From JADHOX01 sp038120515 (lineage in GTDB: Bacteria > Pseudomonadota > Alphaproteobacteria > Rickettsiales > JABIRX01), in contig JAYOLW010000009.1 in the NCBI GenBank assembly GCA_038120515.1, positions 1 through 58,728 on the forward strand: a DNA stretch of 58,728 nucleotides, given 5' to 3'. How positions within the stretch are numbered: the first letter of the stretch is position 1; each line of letters begins with the position of its first letter. The translations under genes and the position numbers were made by a program. The notes below the pieces were generated by a model, which was not told the origin of the DNA, made no database searches, and saw nothing but the letters and a program-made list of their open reading frames with translations. Positions 36,958-46,936 of the stretch are shown one piece after another.

Positions 36958-37010
36958 ATGAAATATTATTTTATCATAACACTATTTTTTATTTTAAAAA
37001 ACTATTTTAT

Positions 37011-38069
37011 CTAAAAGTTGCTGAGACTAACTTTCCTTATTAGTATCAATAATAAAATAATTTTTGGAATGTATAGCAGGGTAATTGCGTCACCAATGTT
37101 AAGATGAATTAATTGTTCGGTTATTGTTATGCAAAAATATATGATAAAATTTAATATAATGCCAATTAATATAATTTTAAAAAAATTTCCCTCACGCGGT
37201 TTTATATTGCCAATTACCATAGCCAGAAGAAATGTAGCAAGAAATAAAATTGGTGTTGAAAGATATTTGTGAATAGTAATTTTGTATTCTTTTTGATTTA
37301 CTCCGCTTCGTTTTGCTTCTTGGTATAATTTCAGAGTCTGAAAGAAGCTTAAATATTTATAATCTTGATTTTTTATTTGCGAAAACACAAAGCTTTTGCT
37401 TAAGCTTGTTTTAAAATGGTAGTTTTTATGAGCAATTTGTAATTTATTATGCTGATAAATTAAAACATTTTGAAGTCGAATTTCTTGATTCTCAATAAGA
37501 GCAAATTTTGCTTTTACGACGCTTTTCGGAGATATCCCATTACATCTCAAGCATATTATGTTGATATCCTGGAATTTATCATTTGCTTCGTTATATTTAT
37601 TAAGATTAATTAAAAAAAACTCATTTAAATTTTGTTCTTTAAACCAAATGCCTGTGCTGCCAAATGATATATTCTGGTTATTTTCATTTTGTTCATAATA
37701 TTTTGAAATTACATTTGAAAATAAAATCGGCAAAAAACTAATCAAGACTAGGATAATTATAAATGGCCGAGATAGTTTCCAATTATTATAACCGCTTGTT
37801 TTTATAACGTGAATTTCTGATGTTTTGTTTAGTTGAATTAGGCTAAATAGAGTGGCTAAAAAAATGACAAAAAATAAAATCTCAATAGAGAGATGAATAG
37901 ACTTTATGAAAGCATATTCTAATAAATCTAAAACCAAAAACTCATTAGTTAATTTTCGGGAACTTTCAAGAGTATCAATCAGAAAAATTAATATGAAAAA
38001 TCCAAAAAAGATTTTTAGGAATTTCTGCAAAAAAATTTTACCTATGTATAAATCTAACTTTTTAACCAA
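37011..38069 (-). CDS. lptG: Lipopolysaccharide export permease LptG
   Basis: This 352-residue inner-membrane subunit of the LptBFG ABC transporter moves lipopolysaccharide toward the outer membrane. The start resembles LptG rather than LptF: LDLYIGKIFLQKFLKIF with FLIDTLESSRK. Three N-terminal helices, a periplasmic jellyroll domain (about 110-240) and three C-terminal helices (YLSTPILFLATFLLAMVIGN) follow. SEIHVIKTSGYNNWKLSRPF is the coupling helix region. lptF and lptB are elsewhere. It is divergent from atpD across 159 bases. Its presence implies that the organism has LPS or a related lipid A-bearing envelope. Confidence 0.8.
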   Translation of the reverse strand: MVKKLDLYIGKIFLQKFLKIFFGFFILIFLIDTLESSRKLTNEFLVLDLLEYAFIKSIHLSIEILFFVIFLATLFSLIQLNKTSEIHVIKTSGYNNWKLSRPFIIILVLISFLPILFSNVISKYYEQNENNQNISFGSTGIWFKEQNLNEFFLINLNKYNEANDKFQDINIICLRCNGISPKSVVKAKFALIENQEIRLQNVLIYQHNKLQIAHKNYHFKTSLSKSFVFSQIKNQDYKYLSFFQTLKLYQEAKRSGVNQKEYKITIHKYLSTPILFLATFLLAMVIGNIKPREGNFFKIILIGIILNFIIYFCITITEQLIHLNIGDAITLLYIPKIILLLILIRKVSLSNF

Positions 38070-38228
38070 AATATTCCCTAAAAATTATACAAAATCTTTT
38101 AGGCCTTTTGCAGATAAATAAAAGTATATTCTTTAAATAATAATCAATTTTACCCTAAATGTAAGATTTTCTGTTGAATATAATGAAAAAATAATGTTTA
38201 TGAGTATCTCAATATATATTTTAGTCTT

Positions 38229-39653
38229 ATGTCAAATACAGGTATTATTAGTCAAGTAATCTCGGCGGTAGTGGATGTTGAGTTTCCAGAAGGTAAGCTT
38301 CCAGCAATTCTTAACGCTATTGAAACTGAAAATAACGGCAAACGCTTAGTTTTGGAGGTAGCTCAACATATTGGTGAGAAAACTGTTAGAACAATAGCGA
38401 TGGATTCAACAGAGGGACTTCAAAGAGGAGTTAAAGTAACTGATACTGGTGCTCCTATTACTGTTCCAGTTGGTAATGCGACGCTAGGCCGAATTTTAAA
38501 TGTAATTGGTGAGCCTATTGATGGTCAAGGAGATATCAAAGCTACTGAGACTAGTGCAATCCATAGAGATGCTCCTGAATTTGCTAATCAATCTACTGAA
38601 TCTGAGATTTTGGTTACCGGTATAAAAGTAATTGATCTTTTGGCTCCATATGTTCGTGGTGGAAAGATCGGTTTGTTCGGTGGTGCTGGTGTAGGAAAAA
38701 CTGTTATTATCATGGAGCTTATCAACAATATTGCAAAATCACATGGTGGTTATTCTGTATTTGCAGGTGTTGGTGAACGTACAAGAGAAGGAAATGACCT
38801 TTACCATGAAATGATCGATTCAAATGTAATTAACCTTGATGATTTTTCTAAATCAAAAGCTGCGTTAGTTTACGGTCAAATGAATGAGCCTCCTGGAGCA
38901 AGAGCTCGTGTTGCTCTTACTGGTTTAACATTAGCTGAAAAATTTAGAGATGAAGGTGGACAAGACGTATTATTCTTCGTTGATAATATCTTTAGATTTA
39001 CTCAAGCTGGTTCTGAAGTGTCGGCATTGCTTGGAAGAATTCCATCAGCGGTAGGATATCAACCGACATTAGCGACTGACATGGGTGCGCTTCAAGAGCG
39101 TATTACTTCAACAAATAATGGTTCTATTACATCTGTACAAGCAATTTATGTACCTGCGGACGATCTTACAGATCCTGCTCCTGCAACATCATTTGCGCAT
39201 TTAGATGCAACAACTGTACTTTCAAGACAAATTGCTGAGCTTGGTATTTATCCTGCGGTTGATCCTCTTGATTCAACATCTACTATCCTAGACCCTAAAA
39301 TTGTAGGTGAAGAGCATTATGAAGTAGCAAGAAAAGTACAAAAAACATTACAAACTTATAAATCACTTCAAGACATCATAGCTATTTTAGGTATGGATGA
39401 ATTATCTGAAGATGATAAGAAAATAGTTTATAGAGCTCGTAAAATTCAAAAATTCTTATCTCAGCCATTTCACGTTGCTGAAGTATTTACTGGTTTTCCT
39501 GGTAAGCTTGTATCGCTTGAAGATACAATTAATGGCTTCCGTGATATTTGTGAGGGTAAATATGATGATTTACCAGAAGCAGCTTTTTATATGGTTGGTT
39601 CTATAGATGAGGCTGTTGCTAAGGCTAATAAACTTGCTCAAGAGGCTGCTTAA
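38229..39653 (+). CDS. atpD: F-type ATP synthase subunit beta
   Basis: This 474-residue catalytic subunit of the F1 sector has P-loop GGAGVGKTVIIMELI (about 151-165), GERTREGNDLYHEM, VLFFVDNIFRFTQAGSEVSALLGRIPSAVGYQPTLA (in two parts), the signature PAPATSFAHLDATTVLSR and the catalytic-site region. Length and sequence are ordinary. Only atpC follows; the genes for alpha, gamma and delta are not upstream, where lptG is divergent instead. Some Rickettsiales families also scatter their ATP synthase genes. Confidence 0.98.
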   Translation: MSNTGIISQVISAVVDVEFPEGKLPAILNAIETENNGKRLVLEVAQHIGEKTVRTIAMDSTEGLQRGVKVTDTGAPITVPVGNATLGRILNVIGEPIDGQGDIKATETSAIHRDAPEFANQSTESEILVTGIKVIDLLAPYVRGGKIGLFGGAGVGKTVIIMELINNIAKSHGGYSVFAGVGERTREGNDLYHEMIDSNVINLDDFSKSKAALVYGQMNEPPGARARVALTGLTLAEKFRDEGGQDVLFFVDNIFRFTQAGSEVSALLGRIPSAVGYQPTLATDMGALQERITSTNNGSITSVQAIYVPADDLTDPAPATSFAHLDATTVLSRQIAELGIYPAVDPLDSTSTILDPKIVGEEHYEVARKVQKTLQTYKSLQDIIAILGMDELSEDDKKIVYRARKIQKFLSQPFHVAEVFTGFPGKLVSLEDTINGFRDICEGKYDDLPEAAFYMVGSIDEAVAKANKLAQEAA

Positions 39654-39910
39654 TGTCTGGGCTAGTTGTTTCGATTATAACTCCAAAGGCATTACATAGT
39701 GAAACCACAACCGATATGGTTGTGGTTAATGCCGCTGAAGGTGAGCTAGGTATTATGTCTGGTCACATTCCTGTTTCTGCTATTCTAAAGGCTGGTGAAA
39801 TTAAGTTTTACGATGCTGATAAGATTGTTAAAACTTATTCTATTGAGTCTGGCTTTATAGAAGTTTTAGACAACAAATGCACAATTCTTACTGAAGCTGT
39901 TTCTGAATAG
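39653..39910 (+). CDS. atpC: ATP synthase epsilon subunit, N-terminal domain only
   Basis: An 85-residue epsilon subunit that has the beta-sandwich domain (VVNAAEGELGIMSGHIPVSA, then ILKAGEIKFYD, SIESGFIEVLDNKCTILTEA) but ends at once after it. Typical subunits are about 130-140 residues, and the missing part is the C-terminal helical hairpin that can inhibit ATP hydrolysis. The start overlaps the atpD stop codon. Truncation is genuine as far as the sequence shows, because valS is convergent just 18 bases beyond. Confidence 0.93.
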   Translation: MSGLVVSIITPKALHSETTTDMVVVNAAEGELGIMSGHIPVSAILKAGEIKFYDADKIVKTYSIESGFIEVLDNKCTILTEAVSE

Positions 39911-39928
39911 TTTGAGTTTTACTTACTA

Positions 39929-42580
39929 TTATCCAGCGGTTTTATATTCAATATTTAGTTTAATATCGTCATTATCAGATTCAGAAATATTGATCTCTTT
40001 GATGTTGTTTACTGCTTTAAGATCTAAAATAAAATCTTGATGCCAGTTTTCAATTGAAGCCGCAGTCAGGTTTAGTTTGCTGATTTCTTGTTTTATTGAA
40101 AAGTTGTTGTCAGATTTGTCTTTTCTGATTTGTTCGATGATGTTTAAGCCCACTAATCCATCAGTTATAGCTTTGTCATCAATTATCATGTCATTAACAT
40201 TTGGCCAAGAGCTAATTTGATGAATTGACGTTAATTTGTTTTCAGCATTGCTAAATATTATTTGATATAATTCTTCTGTGATATGTGGAATAAATGGTGC
40301 AAATAGTTTTAATATATTCTCAAGACAGTATGTTAAAGTTAGTAAACTGCTAATTTGACCACTTTTAACCTCATCATCTGAGATATTAATATCAAATTCA
40401 GATAATTTCTCTTTATCGCCATAGCTTCTAGTTTTAGCTATTTCTAGGTAATTATCACAAAAATCATTCCAGAAAAAATTTTCAATTGCATCACGAGCTT
40501 TTGCATATTCATAGCGTTCAAATTCTGTTTCTGCCTTTGTAATAGTTTGCTTGAGTCGAGATAAAATCCATAGATCGCTGATGCAATAAATGGCCCCATT
40601 CTCGACATCTAATTTAATATTTTGCCGATTATATTCAAGTTTGCTTAGGTTTATTGAGGCGAATTTGGCAGCATTCCATAATTTGTTAATTAGTTTTTTA
40701 CCAATAGAAACTACATCTTCTGAATAAGCAGTATCGCTGCCAAGATGAGATGTTGATGCCCAGAATCTTACTAAATCAGAGCCTTTTTCTTGAATCAGGC
40801 TAACTGGAGTAATAACATTTCCTTTTGATTTCGACATTTTGGTTTTGTCAGCTGCAAGACACCATCCAGAAATCATCATATTATACCATGGTAATTTATC
40901 TTCATGATGATGAGCTTTTACTAAAGTGTAAAAGGCCCAGCTTCGAATTATCTCATGTGCTTGGGGTCTAAGATCGGCCGGGAAAAGCTTGTTATGTCTT
41001 TCAATGTCATCATAGTATTTTGCATTAATTCCGCGTGATGATAATTGGGGCGTTACTGAGCTGGTTGCCCAAGTATCCATAATGTCTTTTTCAGGAGTGA
41101 TTATATATTCTATACCATTTTTGGTCGCGATAATCTGGCCTTCTGCATTGGTACCAACTTTTTCATACCCATTTGGTAGATCAAATAATGGGTCAATTGG
41201 TAATTCACTTGCATCTGCGATATGTATTTCTGTTTGATTGGTTTTGCTGTTGGTTATATACCAAACTGGAAATGGTACTCCAAAAAATCTTTGTCTTGAA
41301 ATACACCATTCCCAAGATAGGTTTTCAATCCATTGATCCAAACGTATTTGCATATGTTTAGGATACCAATTAATTTCAGAAGATTTCTTTAGTAATGCAT
41401 CTTTTTCCGTTGTGACTTTGATAAACCATTGCGGCGTAACTAATATTTCAATTGGTTTACCAGAGCGTTCTGCACATTTTACTACTTGCTTTACTGCAGT
41501 TTGCTTTACTAGAAGACCAGCTGTTTTTACAGCTTCAATCATTATGCCTTTAGCTTTACTAACATGTTGATTCTTAATAATTTGATAAGCTTCTGTATAT
41601 TTATCAAAATTACAATTTTGTTTTATGTCTTTTACTAAATCCTGATCATTATCGTCAGAATCTTGGCTTATAAAATCTTTTATTACTCCTTTCTTGTTGA
41701 GAATAGATCGAATCGGTAAATTATGTTTTTTTTGCCATTCAATATCTGTGACATCACCAAAAGTACAGCACATTACCAGGCCTGTACCTTTTTCCATTTC
41801 TACTAAATCATCCGCAATAATTGGAACTTTGACGTTAAAAAGTGCTGTTAAGGCATTTTTGCCAATTAGATGTTGATATCTTTCATCTTCAGGATGACAA
41901 AGTAGGGCTACGCATGCTGGAATTAACTCTGGCCTTGTAGTTGCTATGATTAGATCTTCTTTACCATCTTCAGATGTAAAAATGATGTCATTCATAAATC
42001 CATCTTGCTCTTTATCTTCAAGATCAGCTTGAGCTAATGCGGTATTGTCATAACAATCAAAATAACAAGGAGTAGTTTTGCGTTCAAGTAGTCCCTTATC
42101 AAACAAATCTATGAATGATAATTGCGAAATTAAGCGAGTTTTGTCTGAGATTGTTTGATATTCCTCATGCCAATCAACCGATAAGGCTATCGATTTAAAT
42201 AAGTCTCTAAAATCTTCTTCTGCAGAAACAACAACTTCTTTACATAATTCAACAAACTCATCGCGTGGAATAGAAGATCCTTTGATTTTTTTTACTTTTT
42301 CAACTAAACGCTCAGTTGGTAATCCATTGTCATCAAAACCCATTGGGTAAAATACAGTTTTACCTTTCATCCTTTGATATCTTGCAATAAAATCAGCTTG
42401 AGTATAGCTAAATACATGACCCATATGTAGCATTCCAGAAACTGTAGGCGGTGGTGTGTCGATGACATAAGTTTCAGATCTTGTTTTGCTTGCATCATAA
42501 CGATAAGTGTCATTTTTCTGCCAATATTCTTGCCATTTTTGTTCTGCTGCTTTGTGATTGTAATTTTTTGGAAATTCCAT
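39929..42580 (-). CDS. valS: Valyl-tRNA synthetase
   Basis: This 883-residue class I synthetase has HIGH motif HMGH (residues 52-55, in TPPPTVSGMLHMGHVFSYTQ) and KMSKS in KTKMSKSKGNVITPVS (about 577), with the CP1 editing domain between (IATTRPELIPACVAL) and the anticodon-binding domain after. The absence of a long C-terminal coiled coil and the TPPPTVSGMLHMGH form resemble the archaeal-type ValRS known in Rickettsia rather than the usual bacterial enzyme. That comparison is from memory and should be checked. It is transcribed toward atpC. Confidence 0.95.
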   Translation of the reverse strand: MEFPKNYNHKAAEQKWQEYWQKNDTYRYDASKTRSETYVIDTPPPTVSGMLHMGHVFSYTQADFIARYQRMKGKTVFYPMGFDDNGLPTERLVEKVKKIKGSSIPRDEFVELCKEVVVSAEEDFRDLFKSIALSVDWHEEYQTISDKTRLISQLSFIDLFDKGLLERKTTPCYFDCYDNTALAQADLEDKEQDGFMNDIIFTSEDGKEDLIIATTRPELIPACVALLCHPEDERYQHLIGKNALTALFNVKVPIIADDLVEMEKGTGLVMCCTFGDVTDIEWQKKHNLPIRSILNKKGVIKDFISQDSDDNDQDLVKDIKQNCNFDKYTEAYQIIKNQHVSKAKGIMIEAVKTAGLLVKQTAVKQVVKCAERSGKPIEILVTPQWFIKVTTEKDALLKKSSEINWYPKHMQIRLDQWIENLSWEWCISRQRFFGVPFPVWYITNSKTNQTEIHIADASELPIDPLFDLPNGYEKVGTNAEGQIIATKNGIEYIITPEKDIMDTWATSSVTPQLSSRGINAKYYDDIERHNKLFPADLRPQAHEIIRSWAFYTLVKAHHHEDKLPWYNMMISGWCLAADKTKMSKSKGNVITPVSLIQEKGSDLVRFWASTSHLGSDTAYSEDVVSIGKKLINKLWNAAKFASINLSKLEYNRQNIKLDVENGAIYCISDLWILSRLKQTITKAETEFERYEYAKARDAIENFFWNDFCDNYLEIAKTRSYGDKEKLSEFDINISDDEVKSGQISSLLTLTYCLENILKLFAPFIPHITEELYQIIFSNAENKLTSIHQISSWPNVNDMIIDDKAITDGLVGLNIIEQIRKDKSDNNFSIKQEISKLNLTAASIENWHQDFILDLKAVNNIKEINISESDNDDIKLNIEYKTAG

Positions 42581-42766
42581 ATTTTAGACCGATTTTAATT
42601 GACGGCTGGATGATAACCCTATCTTAGAAGGCTTCAAGCAAAATTATCTGCAAGGCTTCTAATAATTGGTAAAATCTGATCATTTTGTCATGAAATGAAA
42701 TAGATTTTGCTTTAAAAATTATAATAATTCTGTTTAATCAGCGTTAATATTGATTATTTAAGTAAG

Positions 42767-43630
42767 ATGAAGACCAAAACTTTCCAAGAGATGATGCTAG
42801 CTTTAACTGATTATTGGGTTAAAGCTGGATGTATTACATTGCCAAGTTATGATGTAGAGGTTGGAGCTGGAACATTGCATCCGGCAACAGTGCTAAGAGC
42901 ACTAAAATCACCTAAGTGGAATGTGTGTTATATTCAAAGCTCAAGACGTCCTAAAGATAGTCGATATGGTGAAAATCCCAATAGGTTGCAAAGTCATATG
43001 CAATTTCAAGTAATACTCAAGCCTTCACCGGACAATATTCAGGATTTATATCTAGAAAGTTTGAAGGTTATTGGAATTGAACCCAAAGAGCATGATATCA
43101 GATTTGTTGAAGATGATTGGGAGAACCCTTCGGTTGGAGCTTCTGGTCTCGGTTATGAAGTTTGGCTTGATGGTATGGAAGTGTCGCAATTTACTTATAT
43201 GCAGCAAATAGGAGGTATCCAATGCGATCCAATTCCTGGCGAGTTGACCTATGGTTTAGAGCGCTTAGCTATGTTTTTGCAAAAACAAGATAATGTTTAT
43301 GCTCTAAAATATAATGAAGAATTTACTTATGGAGATGTTTTTTGGCAAAATGAGAATGAACAATCAAGCTATAATCTAGATTATGCTGATACTGAAATAT
43401 TAATTAGACATTTTGATGACGCTGAAAAAGAGGCTGTAAATTTAACCAAACAAAATTTACCAATACCGGCTTATGAACAATGTTTGAAAGCTAGTCATCT
43501 GCTTAATTTGATTGAGGCTAGAGGTAAGATGTCTGTTACAGAAAGAGCGCAATATTTAAAAAGAGTTAGAGCTATTGTTAAGTCGGCTATTCAGCTATTT
43601 CTTGAGAAGGATGTTATTAAAGTTGCATAG
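42767..43630 (+). CDS. glyQ: Glycyl-tRNA synthetase alpha subunit
   Basis: This 287-residue alpha chain of the bacterial alpha2-beta2 GlyRS is a class II core. Family markers are TFQEMMLALTDYWVKAGC, EVGAGTLHPATVLRAL, YIQSSRRPKDSRYGENPNRL, and SQFTYMQQIGGIQC with ELTYGLERLAMFLQ. The beta subunit gene glyS is not adjacent: an unknown gene and panD are inserted, although all four point the same way. Confidence 0.97.
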   Translation: MKTKTFQEMMLALTDYWVKAGCITLPSYDVEVGAGTLHPATVLRALKSPKWNVCYIQSSRRPKDSRYGENPNRLQSHMQFQVILKPSPDNIQDLYLESLKVIGIEPKEHDIRFVEDDWENPSVGASGLGYEVWLDGMEVSQFTYMQQIGGIQCDPIPGELTYGLERLAMFLQKQDNVYALKYNEEFTYGDVFWQNENEQSSYNLDYADTEILIRHFDDAEKEAVNLTKQNLPIPAYEQCLKASHLLNLIEARGKMSVTERAQYLKRVRAIVKSAIQLFLEKDVIKVA

Positions 43631-43716
43631 ATTATTGACTAATTAATTTTTTAAGGCTTGAACAAGCTCTGAAAATATGCTATTTGTTTTTCTTTCTATC
43701 TTAATTGTTTTTAGTT

Positions 43717-44397
43717 ATGCGAACAAGAAATTACAATTTTGTAGAGAGGTTGTGTGCTGAAGGAGTTGTTCCTCAAAAGTTGCAAGATAAGTTTTTGCTG
43801 CGAAAAGTTGAGATTGCTGCTTTATGTAAAGAAGATGAAGGTGTCTTAAAGGAACTGATCTCGTTGCTTGAAGATCATCGTACAGATGCTGTTGCTAACA
43901 AAATTCTTGATCATGCTAATGGTCTTTCGCAAATATGTGAAGATCCTGACACTCTAAAATCAATTATTTTAATGTCGATTGCGAAAGATGAGGGGCTTAG
44001 AAATTATGCAACTGCTATTATTGAAAATTCTATAGGAATAAAATCGATCATGAATCATCAAGGCAGTAAAGCTTTTGCAAATATCGTTGGTTTGTATGAA
44101 GAAGAGGCGAGTCGAGAATTATCACTTTTTATCATTCAGAACTCAAAAGATATTTTGCCTTTATGCTATGCGGATAAAGATTTTTTTGATGGTATAATAA
44201 AAGATGAAAAACCTGAAAATGCACTTTCAAGAATTAAATTTGCCTTAGCAGATAATGCTAATTTTCTGCTTGGTGAAAAGATTGAAGTTTCGTCTATTGA
44301 TATTCCTGATGATAATAGAGATGTTAATACCCATTTCCAAGATTTGATTAAGAAAAGTCTTAAGGACAAAAATCAACAAGCTATTCGGGCTGCATAA
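43717..44397 (+). CDS. Unknown alpha-helical protein between glyQ and panD
   Basis: About 226 residues beginning MRTRNYNFVERLC; a TTG four codons earlier is also possible. No signal peptide, membrane segment or recognised family. The sequence is almost entirely helical, with repeated motifs of about 35-40 residues such as VLKELISLLEDHRTDAVANK, TLKSIILMSIAKDEGLRNYA and ANIVGLYEEEASRELSLFII, suggesting a small alpha-solenoid. Such folds bind other proteins. It interrupts the normal glyQ-glyS pairing. Confidence 0.6.
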   Translation: MRTRNYNFVERLCAEGVVPQKLQDKFLLRKVEIAALCKEDEGVLKELISLLEDHRTDAVANKILDHANGLSQICEDPDTLKSIILMSIAKDEGLRNYATAIIENSIGIKSIMNHQGSKAFANIVGLYEEEASRELSLFIIQNSKDILPLCYADKDFFDGIIKDEKPENALSRIKFALADNANFLLGEKIEVSSIDIPDDNRDVNTHFQDLIKKSLKDKNQQAIRAA

Positions 44398-44454
44398 ATT
44401 CTTTGCAAAGATAGAATAACAGGCTATAAAAGCTTTGTTTATATATTTTTTGAT

Positions 44455-44808
44455 ATGCAGTTACATTTTTTAAGAGCAAAGCTTCATAAGGCTAGAGTTA
44501 CCGAGACAGATTTAAACTATAATGGTTCAGTTTCAATTGATGAGGATTTGTTAAAAGCAAGTGGTATCCATGAGTTTGAAAAAGTAGATATTTATAATAT
44601 TACTAATGGCAGTAGATTTACGACTTATACTATCAAGGCAGAGGCTGGAAGTAAGAAGATTGGTATTAATGGTGCAGCTGCACATTTAGTAAATATTGGT
44701 GATTCTGTTATTATTTGTGCATATTGTAGCATTGACAAAAGTGAAATTGATAGCATAAATCCAAAGGTAATTCAACTTGACGCTAATAATAATATAAGAA
44801 ATGTCTGA
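44455..44808 (+). CDS. panD: Aspartate 1-decarboxylase (pantothenate synthesis)
   Basis: A 117-residue proenzyme that makes beta-alanine from aspartate. Self-cleavage at Gly24-Ser25 in NYNGSVSIDEDLL creates the pyruvoyl cofactor. The active-site Lys9 region LRAKLHKARVTETDL, GSRFTTYTIKAEAG and INGAAAHLVNIGD are all present. It overlaps glyS by 8 bases and is probably translated with it. panB and panC are not in the window, so the rest of the pathway, or salvage of beta-alanine for CoA, lies elsewhere. Confidence 0.93.
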   Translation: MQLHFLRAKLHKARVTETDLNYNGSVSIDEDLLKASGIHEFEKVDIYNITNGSRFTTYTIKAEAGSKKIGINGAAAHLVNIGDSVIICAYCSIDKSEIDSINPKVIQLDANNNIRNV

Positions 44809-46927
44809 ACTACTAATAGAGCTTTTCTCTGAAGAGATTCCTGCTGGCTCTCAAAAATCAGCTGCGGTTTTTCTAAGTGATCAAATATCAAGTTCATTTG
44901 AATCTATTGGCATTAGTGATTTTTCTTCTGAGTTTTTTTTCTCGCCCAGACGCCTTACAATTGTTTTAAATAATTTGCCTTCTGAAGTTAAGAAGGTTGC
45001 TAAAGAGGTTAGGGGGCCAAAAACTTCAGCCCCAGAGAAGGCCGTTGAAGGTTTTTTACGCAAAATGAGTTTATCAGATACTTCAAAATTAACCAAAACT
45101 GTTATCAAAGGTGATGAATATTTTTGTTACATAGAGCCTGAGTCAAGTGCATCTGTTGCTGATCTTATACCTGAAATCCTTATAAATGCTTTTGATAAAT
45201 TATCTGGGTTCTGGCCTAAAACAATGCGTTGGAGTAATTATGCTTTAAGATGGATGCGTCCATTACATAATATAGCAGTTATCTTTAATGGTAATGCAGT
45301 TACATTTAATTATTTTCATCTGCAAACTAACAATAAAATTGTCGCTCATAGATTATTAAATTCAGCTACTCGTAAAATTCTAAATTTTGCAGAATATGAT
45401 AAATTTTTAAATGATAATTTTGTTGTCTATGATCATAAAAGACGTAAAGATAAAATCCTAGAGTCTTTGCATGAAGTTGCTAAGGCTAATAATCTTGAGC
45501 TAATTCAGGACGAAGATTTGTTAAATGAAGTTACTGGCTTAGTTGAATATCCAAATGTTTTAATAGGAGAATTCGCAGATGAGTTTCTTCGTCTTCCGAA
45601 AGAAGCATTGATTAGCGTTATGAAGAAGCATCAAAGATATTTTGCTCTTGCAAATAATGCTGGATATCTTGCTAACAAATTTTTATTTGTTTCCAATATG
45701 AGTTATGCTGATGATAAAAAGTCAGAGCAAAATGTCATTCTTGGTAATGAATATGTATTAACAGCAAGGTTTAATGATGCGAAATTTTTCTTTCAGCATG
45801 ACCAAAATATCAAGCTGATTGAAAGATTAGATAAGCTTGACCAAATTATTTATCACAGAGAACTTGGTAGTTTAGGTCAAAAAGTGCATTATATGACAGC
45901 TCTTGCTAAATATTTGTCTGTTTTTATTCCAAATAGTGATTTGTTGCTTGTTGAGAGGGCTAGTCTTTTATGTAAAGCTGATCTTACTACAGATCTTGTC
46001 GAAGAGTTGCCTGAGCTTCAAGGGGTTGCAGGTTATTATTATGCCCTTAAGAGTGGTGAGGTTTCAGAAGTGGCTGTTGCAGTAAGAGATCATTATATGC
46101 CAATAGGAAGTGCTGGTGCAATTCCAACTAATCCAATTACTGTTGCGGTTGCTCTTGCTGATAAGCTAAATAGTTTAGTAGCGTTATTTGTTGCAGGCGA
46201 ACGTCCGAGTGGTTCTAAAGACCCTTATGCATTAAGGCGTCTTGCTATTGCAATCATTAATATTATCCTAACTAACAAATTAAATATATCGCTGAGGTTG
46301 CTTGTCGAATATGCAACGCATCAATATTCAGCTTTAATAAAAAAACACTATAAATCATCTAAGGAGTCAAATTTTCAGTATCAAGAGCCTGAAATTATTA
46401 ATCAAGTTTTAGAGTTTATAATTGAGAGGTTTCATGGTGTCATGAATGCCAAGGGTATTACCAGTGATTTTGTCGATGCTGTATATGATAATGGTAGTGG
46501 TGATGATCTTTATGTGATGGCTGAAAAGGCGCAAATTTTGTCTGATTCGATTAATGATGAAAATTTTATGCGTACTATCGCTGCATATAAAAGAGCTTTT
46601 AATATATATAAAAAGGCTGAAGAAGAGGATAATAAAAATTACAATAAAAAATTACTTAAAATTTCTTTTAAACATGAAGTAGAGAGAGAGCTGTTTGATG
46701 CTAACAAAATTTTAAAAGATAAGATCCTTAATAACATTAAGGCAAATGATTATCAAACTGCATTCAAAGAGCTTGGTTCTATAGCAACTCCAGTTGAAAT
46801 TTTCTTTGATGAGATCATGGTTAATGATCCAGAGCCAAATGTTAGGGAAAATAGATTAAAATTGCTTGCAACTCTTTGTACAACTGTTAATAAATTAGCG
46901 AATTTGTCCTATATAAAATCAAAATAG
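44801..46927 (+). CDS. glyS: Glycyl-tRNA synthetase beta subunit
   Basis: This 708-residue beta chain contributes tRNA recognition. Its N-terminal MSELLIELFSEEIPAGSQKS, MRWSNYALRWMRPLHNI, KHQRYFALANNAGYLANKFL, ERPSGSKDPYALRRLAIAII and the C-terminal anticodon-binding domain are all typical. It is of usual length. ppdK begins 9 bases after it. Confidence 0.97.
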   Translation: MSELLIELFSEEIPAGSQKSAAVFLSDQISSSFESIGISDFSSEFFFSPRRLTIVLNNLPSEVKKVAKEVRGPKTSAPEKAVEGFLRKMSLSDTSKLTKTVIKGDEYFCYIEPESSASVADLIPEILINAFDKLSGFWPKTMRWSNYALRWMRPLHNIAVIFNGNAVTFNYFHLQTNNKIVAHRLLNSATRKILNFAEYDKFLNDNFVVYDHKRRKDKILESLHEVAKANNLELIQDEDLLNEVTGLVEYPNVLIGEFADEFLRLPKEALISVMKKHQRYFALANNAGYLANKFLFVSNMSYADDKKSEQNVILGNEYVLTARFNDAKFFFQHDQNIKLIERLDKLDQIIYHRELGSLGQKVHYMTALAKYLSVFIPNSDLLLVERASLLCKADLTTDLVEELPELQGVAGYYYALKSGEVSEVAVAVRDHYMPIGSAGAIPTNPITVAVALADKLNSLVALFVAGERPSGSKDPYALRRLAIAIINIILTNKLNISLRLLVEYATHQYSALIKKHYKSSKESNFQYQEPEIINQVLEFIIERFHGVMNAKGITSDFVDAVYDNGSGDDLYVMAEKAQILSDSINDENFMRTIAAYKRAFNIYKKAEEEDNKNYNKKLLKISFKHEVERELFDANKILKDKILNNIKANDYQTAFKELGSIATPVEIFFDEIMVNDPEPNVRENRLKLLATLCTTVNKLANLSYIKSK

Positions 46928-46936
46928 ATTAGAATT

